Shown: in pieces, positions 27,357 to 36,043 of the stretch | Position numbering within the stretch: position 1 is the first letter of the stretch | Layout: each line of letters starts with the position of its first letter | Source: Coriobacteriia bacterium | GTDB taxonomy: Bacteria; Actinomycetota; Coriobacteriia; Coriobacteriales; RUG033 | DNA: 64,000 nucleotides | Direction of reading: 5' to 3' | Assembly: GCA_015655215.1 (NCBI GenBank) | Contig: JAATFL010000017.1 | Coordinates: 57,147 to 121,146 of the forward strand | Position numbers and translations under genes: made by a program | The notes under the pieces: model-generated | Database searches by the model: none | Seen by the model: the letters and a program-made list of their open reading frames with translations, nothing else | Told to the model about the DNA's origin: nothing

Positions 27357-28136
27357 ATGGCGATTCTCAAAGCTCTCTGCGTCGCCCTTTCCACCTACTC
27401 CATCATACCCGTGCCGGTATTCGAGTGGACCGAGGAGAACACGCGGCACTCGCTCGCGTTCTTCCCGGTGGTGGGCATCGTCATCGCAGTCCTCTCGTGC
27501 GGGTGGTACTGGCTCTGTGTCACCCTCGGTATCCATGCCTTCCTGTTTGCCGTGGGGGAGATGGCACTGCCCTGCATCATCTCCGGGGGAATCCACCTCG
27601 ATGGGTTCTGTGACACGGTCGATGCGCTCGCTTCGCATCAGAGCCGTGAACGCAAGCTCGAGATCATGCACGATTCCGACACGGGCGCCTTCGCGGTCAT
27701 CTACTGCGCGATGTACCTCCTCCTTTCATGTGGGATGTTGGACGAACTCTATCTACGTGGGAACTGGTCTCTGATCGTGGTGCTCTCGCTCGCGTTCGTC
27801 CTCTCGCGCACGTTGTCGGTATGGTGCGCCATGTCCTACAAGAACGCCCGGGGAGGCGGGATGCTCTTCTCCATGACCAACAGCCTTCACAGGAGGGCCT
27901 CTTACACCATCACCATCGGGTTGTTTGCGGTGGTGATGGTGCTGATGTTGGAGGCAGACGTCCCCGCCGCCGCATGCGTGCTGCTGATGAACGCCCTATG
28001 GGTCCTCGCCTACCGCGTCTTCGCGTATCGCGTCTTGGGCGGGGTGACGGGGGATACCGCTGGGTTCTTCCTTCAGGTGTCCGAAGCCCTGAGCATCCTC
28101 GCCGTCCTCATCGCATGTGGTCTGGGCGTGGCGTAG
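27357..28136 (+). CDS. cobS: Adenosylcobinamide-GDP ribazoletransferase (cobalamin synthase)
   Basis: 259 residues, integral membrane. The CobS signature GGIHLDGFCDTVDALASHQS and the following KLEIMHDSDTGAFAVI are intact, with the Asp residues that bind magnesium. It joins adenosylcobinamide-GDP with alpha-ribazole or its phosphate. It starts 5 bases after cobU and its stop abuts the start of cobC, so the genes are co-transcribed. Confidence 0.93.
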   Translation: MAILKALCVALSTYSIIPVPVFEWTEENTRHSLAFFPVVGIVIAVLSCGWYWLCVTLGIHAFLFAVGEMALPCIISGGIHLDGFCDTVDALASHQSRERKLEIMHDSDTGAFAVIYCAMYLLLSCGMLDELYLRGNWSLIVVLSLAFVLSRTLSVWCAMSYKNARGGGMLFSMTNSLHRRASYTITIGLFAVVMVLMLEADVPAAACVLLMNALWVLAYRVFAYRVLGGVTGDTAGFFLQVSEALSILAVLIACGLGVA

Positions 28137-28736
28137 ATGAAGGTCTATCTCATCAGACACGGGCAGACCCCCGGCAATGCCGAGGGGCGTTACATCGGTC
28201 GTACCGATGAGGGCTTGAGCGCTGTGGGGATCGATCTCATCAGGTCGATGGCCCACGTGAACGCCCGGCGATTCTCCCAGGTGGACGCCGTCGTCACGAG
28301 CCCGCTCCTTCGGTGCCGCCAGACGGCCGAGATCCTGTTTCCCGGGATTTCCCCGCAAGTGGACGAAGGGCTCCGAGAATGCGACTTCGGCATCTTCGAA
28401 GGCAGAAGCGCAGACGAGATGCACGACGACACGGCGTACCGCATGTGGGTGGATGGAAGGTGCAAGGCTCCCATCCCCGGCGGCGAGGGTATCGATGGCT
28501 TCACGCAACGGTCCGTCGAGGCCTTTACCCGTATTGCGAGAGCACAGGGACCTGCGGTGCGAGCACTGGCGTTGGTCGTGCATGGTGGAACCATCATGGC
28601 GGTGTTGGATGCCCTTGAGGGATCGCGAAGCTACTTCGAGTATCATGTGGACAATGGTGCATGCATCGAATGCGAATTGGAGGAAACCGACGACGCCAGC
28701 TTGCATATGACGGTAGTGGGCGGCCCATTCACATGA
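28137..28736 (+). CDS. cobC: Histidine phosphatase, probable alpha-ribazole phosphatase
   Basis: 199 residues of the phosphoglycerate-mutase-like histidine phosphatase family. Catalytic LIRHGQT (R7, H8) at the N-terminus, ECDFGIFEGRSADEM in the middle and VVHGGTIMAVL near the end with the second His. Position directly after cobS indicates the CobC role, removal of phosphate from alpha-ribazole phosphate or cobalamin phosphate. Sequence alone would allow other phosphatase activities. Confidence 0.85.
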   Translation: MKVYLIRHGQTPGNAEGRYIGRTDEGLSAVGIDLIRSMAHVNARRFSQVDAVVTSPLLRCRQTAEILFPGISPQVDEGLRECDFGIFEGRSADEMHDDTAYRMWVDGRCKAPIPGGEGIDGFTQRSVEAFTRIARAQGPAVRALALVVHGGTIMAVLDALEGSRSYFEYHVDNGACIECELEETDDASLHMTVVGGPFT

Positions 28737-28903
28737 GCGCGGTCGTCTGAGGGTGTGGATGCGGAAGACGAGCCGTATCGTGAAGATGCATGTCGTCCCT
28801 GCACGATGCATGAGAAGCATATCCTGGAGTCAACAGACATTCTGAGATAATCGCACCGTCCCATGGACTGGATGGGGTTATCCGCAGATGATTGGATCAA
28901 TGG

Positions 28904-29719
28904 ATGACGAGGCGTTCTGGGTTCCTCATCGCAGGTATCATGGTGATCGCGTTCATCATGGTGATGGTTCTGAGAAGCTGTGCCGATTCGACATCAGACG
29001 ATGCGTCGACAGACACATCGGGTGACGACACGTCGTCCCTCAGCAGCGTTCCGGTGAACACCTATGACTGGTCATACCTTTCAACCGTCGATGGGGTCAA
29101 GCACTACACCGATTCCCAGGGCAATACGGCCCTGCTCGGTATCGACGTCTCCACGCACCAAGGCACCGTCGATTGGAATCAGCTTGTAGGGCAGATCGAC
29201 TTCGCGATGGTACGGGTTGGATACAGCGGTTCCACCGCGGGAGGCACCAACGAGGACGATACGTTTCAACGCAACGCCTCAGAGGCCAATCGAGTGGGAA
29301 TACCCATAGGCGTCTACTATTTCTCGCAAGCCACGACCACCGACGAGGCGATCACCGAGGCGAAGTTCGCATTGTCATGCATCGATGGCTATTCGATAAC
29401 CTATCCCATCGTCTTCGATCTGGAAGATGTCTCCGGAGGTCGTACCACGAGTCTCACCGCCGCCGAGAAAACGCAGATCGCCATCGCCTTCTGCGACACG
29501 ATACAGGATGCGGGATATACGCCGATGATCTACGGGAACTCGTCGTGGCTCATCAGTAATATCTACCTCGCCGACCTCTATCAGTACGGGATCTGGTTAG
29601 CAGAATACAACGAGCAGCCGTCGTTTCCCTTTACGTTCACGATATGGCAGTACTCGGACTCGGGCACCATGCCGGGAATCGATGGCACCGTCGACATGGA
29701 CCTTCTCTTCGGGTTCTAG
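28904..29719 (+). CDS. GH25 lysozyme, membrane-anchored
   Basis: 271 residues: one N-terminal membrane segment (about 8-25), a Ser/Thr/Asp-rich linker, then a glycoside hydrolase family 25 domain. Catalytic-site motifs are GIDVSTHQGTVDW and the acidic FDLEDV. GH25 enzymes cleave N-acetylmuramyl linkages in peptidoglycan; here the enzyme probably remodels the cell's own wall. ATG 28904 gives a normal MTRRSGFLIAG membrane anchor; an upstream TTG (28892) is less likely. It is separated from the cob cluster by 167 bases with no hairpin recognised. Confidence 0.88.
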   Translation: MTRRSGFLIAGIMVIAFIMVMVLRSCADSTSDDASTDTSGDDTSSLSSVPVNTYDWSYLSTVDGVKHYTDSQGNTALLGIDVSTHQGTVDWNQLVGQIDFAMVRVGYSGSTAGGTNEDDTFQRNASEANRVGIPIGVYYFSQATTTDEAITEAKFALSCIDGYSITYPIVFDLEDVSGGRTTSLTAAEKTQIAIAFCDTIQDAGYTPMIYGNSSWLISNIYLADLYQYGIWLAEYNEQPSFPFTFTIWQYSDSGTMPGIDGTVDMDLLFGF

Positions 29720-30359
29720 CTCTCGTGATCGAGAGGGCGCACATGGACGCGTGACCGCAGCCACCGATGGTCTCGCGTCCAGAGAGCGAAGGCAGCCACT
29801 GGTACCGTTCACGCGAGTATGTGCATAGCGATGTCACGTTATCCATGAAAACGAGAGTTTGACCGGTTCTCATCACCGTTGGCGGATGCTTCGATTGACT
29901 TAGGGCTCCGATGCGATAGATTGTCATTACTTTGAATCGGTTGCATACGCACAGGCGTGGTGACCATATCGATTAAGGCGAGGTACATTTGATGGCATGC
30001 GCGCAAGACAGGAGCTCGGTCACAACCGCCGCGATCTCCCTGCATGCCAACCGACGCCGTACTTCTCTGCGTGCCATTGCTACGAGCATGGTGCGATTCT
30101 CCTCTCCCGCGGATTCCTTCCGAATCTAGGTCGGGGTTGACTTCTCTCGGGTAGAAAGTAGCCACCGACCACGAATCAAATCGGATCGATTCCAGGATGA
30201 GACGTAATCCCTGGGGTCTGTCCATGGATTTCTTGGCATCGCCCCCCCCCAGCAATCGCGGTGCGGCGGGATGTCAGGATTCCACCGGAACCCCCTGCTC
30301 CAGGTAATCAAAACCTTCTCGGCACGCGTTGGCGGCCGAACACCTTAAGGAGAACCACC
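29720..30359. other. Long intergenic region before argG with a 9-C tract
   Basis: 640 bases without a supported gene. A small hairpin (CTCTCG-TGAT-CGAGAG, 29720-29735) follows the lysozyme stop. A run of nine C lies at 30242-30250, 110 bases before argG. Short frames (for example 29992-30129, 45 codons) have no ribosome site or family. No T-box or ARG operator was recognised by eye. Confidence 0.4.
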
Positions 30360-31685
30360 ATGGCTAAGGCTAAAGTCGTACTTGCCTATTCCGGCGGACT
30401 CGATACCTCGTGCTGCATCCAATGGCTCAAGGAAACCCACGACCTCGACGTCATCACCCTCGTCTGCGACCTTGGCCAGGAGGCCGAGGACCTCGACGTC
30501 ATCAAGGCGAAGGCACTCAAGATCGGCGCGATCGAGTCGCTTGTCGCCGATGTGAGGGAGGAGTTCGTCAATGAGTTCCTCAGCAAGGCGATCGCCGCCA
30601 ACGCGATGTATGAGAACAAGTACCCTCTGCTCTCCGCCCTCTCACGGCCCGTCATCGCCAAGAAGCTCGTGCAGGTTGCTCACCAGTATGGTGCGGAGTA
30701 TGTCGCCCATGGTTGCACTGGAAAGGGCAACGACCAGGTGAGGTTCGAGGTTGGCGTCCATGCACTCGACCCTGATATCAAGGTGCTGGCACCGGTGAGA
30801 GAGTGGGAGCTCCACACACGGCCCGAGGAGATCGCCTTTGCCGAGTCGCACGGCATCCCCGTCGATGCCACGAGGAAGTCACCCTATTCCATCGATGACA
30901 ACCTGTGGGGAAGGGCCATCGAGTGCGGCGTGCTCGAGGACGCTTGGCAGGAGCCCCCTGCAGATGTGTACAAGATGACCAATGGCATTGGCGAGACCCC
31001 AAGCGAGCCCCAGTACGTCACGATCAGCTTCGAGAACGGTCTTCCCAGCGCCATCGAGGGAAAGCCGATGAGTTTTCTGAGCATCATCGAGGAGCTCAAC
31101 CTCATCGCCGGCACCCATGGCGTCGGCAGGATTGACATCATCGAGAATCGTCTCGTCGGCCTCAAATCAAGGGAGATATACGAGGTTCCCGCCGCCACGG
31201 TTCTCATCGAGGCCCACAAGGCGATCGAGGACATGTGCTTGGATGCCGCCCTCCTCCATCAAAAGCTCGAGATGGAGCACAAGTGGGCTGAACTCGTCTA
31301 CAACGGGCTGTGGTACTCACAGCTCAAAGAGGCGCTCGATGCGTTCAATGCCGTTTCACAGAAAGGTCTCTCGGGCCAGATCAAGATGCGGTTCCACGCC
31401 GGTTCGTGCGTGGTGGTGGGGCGGAAGAGCACGAACGCCCTCTACAGCCAGAGTCTGGCGACATATGGGGATGGCGATACGTTCGATCGGGATAGCGCCA
31501 AGGGCTTCATCGACCTGTGGGGCCTTTCGACCAAGACCTGGGCTCAGATCCACAAGGATGAGGTCACGAAGAAGGTTGACGCTCCCGATACCAGCCCGGT
31601 TACCAAGACCACCCACGTGACGGTCATGGATACCGCAGCGAAAGCCTCGGATGACGATACGAAGGAGTACGCCTGCGCCCTGTAG
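30360..31685 (+). CDS. argG: Argininosuccinate synthase
   Basis: 441 residues. It condenses citrulline and aspartate with ATP in arginine synthesis. The N-terminal PP-loop AYSGGLDTS (9-17) and HGCTGKGNDQVRFE are diagnostic. The protein is some 40 residues longer than typical; the extra C-terminal tail is Thr/Asp/Lys-rich (VDAPDTSPVTKTTHVTV) and looks disordered. AAGGAG lies 8 bases before ATG 30360. argH is not in the window, so the gene is a single transcription unit ended by the strong hairpin at 31765. Confidence 0.95.
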   Translation: MAKAKVVLAYSGGLDTSCCIQWLKETHDLDVITLVCDLGQEAEDLDVIKAKALKIGAIESLVADVREEFVNEFLSKAIAANAMYENKYPLLSALSRPVIAKKLVQVAHQYGAEYVAHGCTGKGNDQVRFEVGVHALDPDIKVLAPVREWELHTRPEEIAFAESHGIPVDATRKSPYSIDDNLWGRAIECGVLEDAWQEPPADVYKMTNGIGETPSEPQYVTISFENGLPSAIEGKPMSFLSIIEELNLIAGTHGVGRIDIIENRLVGLKSREIYEVPAATVLIEAHKAIEDMCLDAALLHQKLEMEHKWAELVYNGLWYSQLKEALDAFNAVSQKGLSGQIKMRFHAGSCVVVGRKSTNALYSQSLATYGDGDTFDRDSAKGFIDLWGLSTKTWAQIHKDEVTKKVDAPDTSPVTKTTHVTVMDTAAKASDDDTKEYACAL

Positions 31686-31764
31686 CAAGCCCTTTCTCGC
31701 CCTGCCACGACTCGGCTTACCGTGGGCGAGATTTACCTGGGCACAAGGCAAGGTGAGGATGGAC

Positions 31765-31809
31765 AAGGTGGACCGGCTACATCCCTCGAGGTGTGGCCGG
31801 TCCACCTTT
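31765..31809. terminator. Terminator shared by convergent argG and DUF364 genes
   Basis: A 13-bp perfect stem: AAGGTGGACCGGC (31765-31777) with GCCGGTCCACCTT (31796-31808), followed by a further T. It stands between two genes that converge on it and should act at least for argG. Confidence 0.8.
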
Positions 31810-31853
31810 CTGCGTGATGCCTTGCCATGGTGGCAGGGGCCGGTGGTGCGGCG

Positions 31854-32702
31854 CTACGATTCGGGTCGCTCCAACCTGAACATCCGCACCCCTTGTCCAA
31901 ACATCATCCCCGCACCCTGCTCGACGCAGCGACGCGTCCTCTCCGGGTCAACCACGCTGCTGCCGGCGATGGTGTCGACTCCCCAGGAGAAGAGGATCTC
32001 ACTCGGTACGACGCTCGGACCCAGCATCACCGTGTGGGCGTTTTCGGCAAGGTCGAGAAGACGTGGGGCGGTCTTGTTGATGATCGTGACACCGGTGATG
32101 AAGACGTAGTCCTGGCCAGGAAGGATGTACTCGCACGCAGGGTCGGGCACATCCAGGGGATCGGTGCAGTTGCGTTCGAGCACGGTGAGCCCGCTTGCCA
32201 CCTCTGCGAGTCGGTCGACGTGCGGAAAATGGCCAACGACCGTCACGCTCTTATTCGCGACGCGGTCGCGGTAGATCTCGAAGATATCTGACCTATGAGG
32301 TTTGCCGTCAGCCGCCAGAGCGTATTCCTCCCAGATCGCGCCGAGCGCGTCGAGTCGCCCCGCCTGCGCGTAGTAGGCGTTGAGTGCTGCCACACCCATC
32401 GTCGCTTCGATGAAACTCCAGGATTTGGCAAGCTTCGCGACGTCGCGCAACTTCATGCCAACGACATCGCCCGTGAACAGCCGTGGTGCGCCACCGCTCG
32501 TGGTGAAGCTCACCCCCATGCCGCATTCCGCCTCAAGGCACGACAAATGCGTTCCCAGGCAGCAATCCTTGACCTCGATGTCCTCGGGGATCTTTCCAAT
32601 GAGGTGGTCGTAGAGCTTCCATGGGGTGTCGCGCTCGCCGGGAAGCGCGATGCCGATGGTCCGGATGTGCTTGATGCCATCGGTGTGGTCATGACACGAC
32701 AT
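31854..32702 (-). CDS. DUF364-family protein (putative heavy-metal chelation domain)
   Basis: 282 residues. The N-terminal part (GVSFTTSGGAPRLF) and the C-terminal part (SVTVVGHFPHVDRLA, ERNCTDPLDVPDPACEYILP, VMLGPSVVPSE) match the DUF4213/DUF364 pair, sometimes annotated as metal-chelating or cofactor-related; its real function is unknown. The N-terminus is Cys/His-rich (MSCHDHTDGIKH, DCCLGTHLSCLEAEC). Start 32702 is supported by GGGGGAGG 9 bases upstream; the longer frame to 32798 is not conserved. Stands alone, divergent from the YaiI gene. Confidence 0.75.
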   Translation of the reverse strand: MSCHDHTDGIKHIRTIGIALPGERDTPWKLYDHLIGKIPEDIEVKDCCLGTHLSCLEAECGMGVSFTTSGGAPRLFTGDVVGMKLRDVAKLAKSWSFIEATMGVAALNAYYAQAGRLDALGAIWEEYALAADGKPHRSDIFEIYRDRVANKSVTVVGHFPHVDRLAEVASGLTVLERNCTDPLDVPDPACEYILPGQDYVFITGVTIINKTAPRLLDLAENAHTVMLGPSVVPSEILFSWGVDTIAGSSVVDPERTRRCVEQGAGMMFGQGVRMFRLERPES

Positions 32703-32832
32703 GCGCAGATGCCTCCCCCGATCGAGAAGGTCCAATGGCACAGGCGGAGATGGATGCGCCTGTGCGACGGGCCTCGGCTCCCTTACCCCTGCGGTCAAGT
32801 CGATGGATCGCAGGGGTATGCAAGATCCTCAT

Positions 32833-32853
32833 GATATACCTTCCCGATATACC
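32833..32853. repeat. Two direct copies of GATATACC in divergent intergenic region
   Basis: GATATACC occurs at 32833-32840 and 32846-32853, a 13-base period. It is about 130 bases upstream of the minus-strand DUF364 gene and may include its -10 region or a regulator site. Confidence 0.3.
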
Positions 32854-32962
32854 ATCATGCTGAGAAGGGGATACTTCCAAAGCCTACATCTTACCTTCCG
32901 CGTCAAATGCGGTTCGTCCCCGACAGAGCCCCTGTCGATGCGATGATGACGGTCACACCTGC

Positions 32963-32968
32963 TACACT
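32963..32968 (+). promoter_or_regulatory. -10-like box that would give a leaderless YaiI transcript
   Basis: TACACT lies with only 6 bases between it and ATG 32975, and no Shine-Dalgarno sequence is visible. Transcription would start at or next to the A of the start codon. Confidence 0.35.
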
Positions 32969-32974
32969 TGTCAT

Positions 32975-33481
32975 ATGGAACCCATCATCTACATAGACGC
33001 GGACGCGTGTCCGGTGATCAGCGAATCGCTTGACATCGCCCGCGCCCATAACGTACCGGTGGTGATTGCCGGAAACTCAACGCAAAACCTATCCCGTCAT
33101 ATCCGCAAGAAGGACCCTCGGGATGAGAAGGAGGGGTTCTGGGTGGACACGCTTACCGTGAGCGTGGGAGCAGACTCGGCCGATTTCGCCATCGTGGAGC
33201 GTCTCTCCTCGAATGACATCGTCGTCACGCAGGACATAGGCCTAGCCGCCATGGCATTGGGGAGGGGAGCGAGCGCCCTGGGTGTTCGCGGGCTTCCCTA
33301 TACGCGCTCAACCATAGACATGGCGCTGGAGATGCGCCACGTCGAAAAGAAGATCCGACGGCAAGGCGGCCGGACGAGGGGGCCGTCGGTGTTCACCGAC
33401 GACGATCGTGAGACGTTTTCAAGGTCACTTGAACGGCTGCTCCTCGAGGCGCAGCGTGTCGAGGAGAACCAGGAGTTGTGA
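32975..33481 (+). CDS. YaiI/YqxD-family protein (UPF0178, DUF188)
   Basis: 168 residues. Family features: YIDADACPVISE at the N-terminus, DSADFAIVERLSSNDIVVTQ and DIGLAAMAL in the middle, RQGGRTRGPSVFTDDDRETF near the end. The conserved Asp residues suggest a PIN-like nuclease fold, but biochemical function is unproven. It has no ribosome site and may be translated from a leaderless mRNA. Precedes ferrochelatase by 89 bases. Confidence 0.85.
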   Translation: MEPIIYIDADACPVISESLDIARAHNVPVVIAGNSTQNLSRHIRKKDPRDEKEGFWVDTLTVSVGADSADFAIVERLSSNDIVVTQDIGLAAMALGRGASALGVRGLPYTRSTIDMALEMRHVEKKIRRQGGRTRGPSVFTDDDRETFSRSLERLLLEAQRVEENQEL

Positions 33482-33570
33482 CATGCCGCTACCTGGAATC
33501 GGCATGTCACCATGCCAGGCGGTGTTCGAAACCGATTGCCGGCAACCATCGACCACGAGGAGCACCCATC

Positions 33571-34599
33571 TTGTTTGAGACATCACCAGTAGCCGTCCTG
33601 CTCGTGAACACCGGTACTCCCGATGAGCCCACGCCGGCGGCGACGCGCCGCTACCTCGCCCAGTTCCTCTCGGACCGTCGGGTGGTCGATCTGCCGCGCT
33701 GGCGATGGCTCCCCATCCTACATGGCATCATCCTACGAACGCGTCCGCGGCGTTCGGCGGCGCGATATCGGATGATATGGACCGCGGACGGCTCGCCGTA
33801 TCGTATCGTCTCGCTTCAGCAGGCAGCGAGGATTCACGATGAACTGCTGCGCCGTGGGATATCCAACGTGCACGTCATCTCGGCCATGCGCTATGGGAAT
33901 CCATCGATCGCGGATGCGCTGGGCGAATTCGAGCACGCAGGATGTACGAGGATCGTGGTCCTGCCGTTGTTCCCACAGTATTCGAGCGCGATGACAGGCT
34001 CGATCATCGAGGAGGTCGCCTCGCAGCTCATGGTGCGTAAGCGAGTTCCCGAGACGCGTCTCGTCACCGATTACCACGATCATCCGGGTTACCTCGACGC
34101 GCTCGCCCACAGTATCCGGCAGGCGTGGACGTATCGGCCTGGAGGTAAGTTGCTGTTCTCGTACCATGGCACCTTGAGGGAGGATGTCGAGAACGGTGAC
34201 CCGTATGAGCGGCAGACCAGGGCTACGGCGGCAGCGGTCGCGCAGCGTCTGGGCATCGCCACAGACGATTGGCGCGTCTCCTACCAATGTCGCTTCGACA
34301 AACGAGATTGGCTCACGCCTTCCACCTCCTCGATACTTGAGAGATGGGCTGCACAAGGTGCCTGCGACGTCGCCGTGGTGAGCCCCGTGTTCGCCACCGA
34401 TTGCCTCGAGACCCTGATCGATTGCGGTGTCGAGCAACGGGACACATGGAAGCGTCTCGCAGGTTGCGATGCACGTTTCACCTATGTGCCTGCACTCAAC
34501 GCGAGCCATGAGCACATATCGGTTCTGACCGACATCCTGCAACGTGAGATGGAGGGGTGGATAGAGGGTGCGACGACGCGGGCTACGGCGCAACCATGA
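33571..34599 (+). CDS. hemH: Ferrochelatase
   Basis: 342 residues from TTG 33571, supported by GAGGAG 8 bases upstream; the longer frame from 33478 overlaps the previous gene and is not conserved. Ferrochelatase inserts ferrous iron into a porphyrin. Active-site His is in FSYHGTLREDVENGDPY and Glu in FATDCLETLIDCG. Both motifs read like the protoporphyrin enzymes of Proteobacteria more than the coproporphyrin enzymes of Gram-positive bacteria. No other haem gene was found in the window. Its 3' end overlaps the convergent ferritin gene by 17 bases. Confidence 0.88.
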   Translation: MFETSPVAVLLVNTGTPDEPTPAATRRYLAQFLSDRRVVDLPRWRWLPILHGIILRTRPRRSAARYRMIWTADGSPYRIVSLQQAARIHDELLRRGISNVHVISAMRYGNPSIADALGEFEHAGCTRIVVLPLFPQYSSAMTGSIIEEVASQLMVRKRVPETRLVTDYHDHPGYLDALAHSIRQAWTYRPGGKLLFSYHGTLREDVENGDPYERQTRATAAAVAQRLGIATDDWRVSYQCRFDKRDWLTPSTSSILERWAAQGACDVAVVSPVFATDCLETLIDCGVEQRDTWKRLAGCDARFTYVPALNASHEHISVLTDILQREMEGWIEGATTRATAQP

Positions 34600-35098
34600 T
34601 CGACGGGGCAGCATAGGCACGCGCCGAGTACTCGCGGTCCAACTCGTACAGCCCACGGGAGTCGCCGAAGAGCTTCATGTCGCTGATCAGCTTGGAGGCG
34701 TTCATCTCCTCCTCCGCCTGTTCCCCTACGAACCAATCGAGGAACTGCATCGTTCTGAAATCATGCAACTCGACTGCCGTCGCATATATATCGTTGATTG
34801 ACGCGGTGATGTAGAGTTCGTGATCGTAGCCTGCCTGGAGTGGTGCAAGGTTGTCCACGAACTGCACGTCTGGGGCAGCGAGGGTTCCAAGGGTCACGGT
34901 ACATCCCGCATCATGGAGGTATCGACGTATGAGCAAGGCGTGATCGCGCTCCTCTTGCGCTTGGATCTCATACCAATGCGCATATCCCTTCAAACCAGCC
35001 TCCTCGTAATGATCCGAGAACGCCAGATACAGATAGGCCGAATAGAATTCCTTTGCAACCTGCTCGTTGAGAAGATCGGTGATTCTTTGGTCAAGCAT
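34583..35098 (-). CDS. ftnA: Non-haem ferritin
   Basis: 171 residues. The ferroxidase centre is fully conserved at positions equal to E. coli FtnA numbering: E17, E50, H53, E94, Q127 and E130 (QVAKEFYSAY, QAQEERDH, FVGEQAEEE). It oxidises and stores iron as a 24-subunit shell in the cytoplasm. The gene converges on hemH and overlaps its 3' end, so the two iron genes may interfere with each other's transcription. Confidence 0.93.
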   Translation of the reverse strand: MLDQRITDLLNEQVAKEFYSAYLYLAFSDHYEEAGLKGYAHWYEIQAQEERDHALLIRRYLHDAGCTVTLGTLAAPDVQFVDNLAPLQAGYDHELYITASINDIYATAVELHDFRTMQFLDWFVGEQAEEEMNASKLISDMKLFGDSRGLYELDREYSARAYAAPSIMVAP

Positions 35099-35306
35099 GG
35101 TTCCTCCTCAGAACGCCGTATCTACATACTATGACAGGATGAGTATAGCCTCCCGTCACACGGAGAGGACTCGTGGGGGAGGCGCTGGTGACAAGACGTT
35201 TACGAGGCCCTTCGCGCACGCCGCGATGCGAGGTAGCACGGGTACGATGGGCAGATGGGCGCAGGTCCGTACGTCCATGGCCGGGGCCTTCCTGGTCGAG
35301 AGGTAC

Positions 35307-35332
35307 CTGGTCCCATCGTACAGTGGGACCGG
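35307..35332 (+). promoter_or_regulatory. Hairpin or operator upstream of Bce-type response regulator
   Basis: CTGGTCCCA and TGGGACCGG pair over 9 bp with one G-T, enclosing TCGTACAG. It ends 30 bases before the regulator start, so it lies in the leader or acts as an operator. Confidence 0.35.
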
Positions 35333-35362
35333 CTGACATCCCGATGATTGGAGAGTGGATAT

Positions 35363-36043
35363 ATGAGACCACGGGTCTTCGTGGTGGAAGATGACGAGAG
35401 CATCAACCGTCAAGTGCTGACGTTGCTGAGCCACAACGGGTACGAGACGGCGGTACCGAAGGGATGGGATGATCTCGCTCGACAGGTCGAGGGAACCGCC
35501 TGCGACCTCGTGCTACTCGACCTCGGTCTTCCTCAGGAGGATGGTCTCATGGTGTGCCGCCACGTGCGTCAAAGGTGCGGCATCCCCATCATCATCCTCA
35601 CCAGCAGGAGCGATGAGGTGAACGAGTTGATGGGTATGGACCTGGGCGCCGACGACTTCGTGGCGAAGCCGTATCGGCCGCAGATCCTCCTCGCCCGCAT
35701 CGCATCGGTGCTGCGTCGAGCGACGAGCGCTTCGGATGACCTCGATGCGAACACCGTCGAGTATCGTGGGGTGAGGCTCGATCGCCTGCGTGCGACCATC
35801 TCCCTTGGGGAGAGAAGCCATGAGCTGAGCCGTAACGAGCTGCGTATCCTCGATCTGCTCATGTCACACGCCGGCATGCCGGTATCGCGCCAGGAAATCC
35901 AGAATGAGCTTTGGCAATCGGACGACTACGTCGACGACAACACCCTGTCCGTCAACATCACGCGCATACGCCACGACCTGGAGGATATCGGGGTCGAGGA
36001 CTTCCTCCATACTCGTCGTGGTCTTGGATACCAGGTCTCGTGA
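35363..36043 (+). CDS. OmpR-family response regulator (Bce-like)
   Basis: 226 residues. Receiver domain with acidic pocket VVEDDES, phospho-acceptor D53 in LLDLGLPQEDG and Lys in VAKPYRP; C-terminal winged helix (HELSRNELRILDLLMSH and NTLSVNITRIRHDLEDIG). GGAGAG sits 7 bases before ATG 35363. Its stop overlaps the start of the sensor kinase (TGATG). Together with the kinase and ABC transporter downstream it matches BceRS-BceAB modules that respond to bacitracin or related peptide antibiotics. Confidence 0.9.
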   Translation: MRPRVFVVEDDESINRQVLTLLSHNGYETAVPKGWDDLARQVEGTACDLVLLDLGLPQEDGLMVCRHVRQRCGIPIIILTSRSDEVNELMGMDLGADDFVAKPYRPQILLARIASVLRRATSASDDLDANTVEYRGVRLDRLRATISLGERSHELSRNELRILDLLMSHAGMPVSRQEIQNELWQSDDYVDDNTLSVNITRIRHDLEDIGVEDFLHTRRGLGYQVS

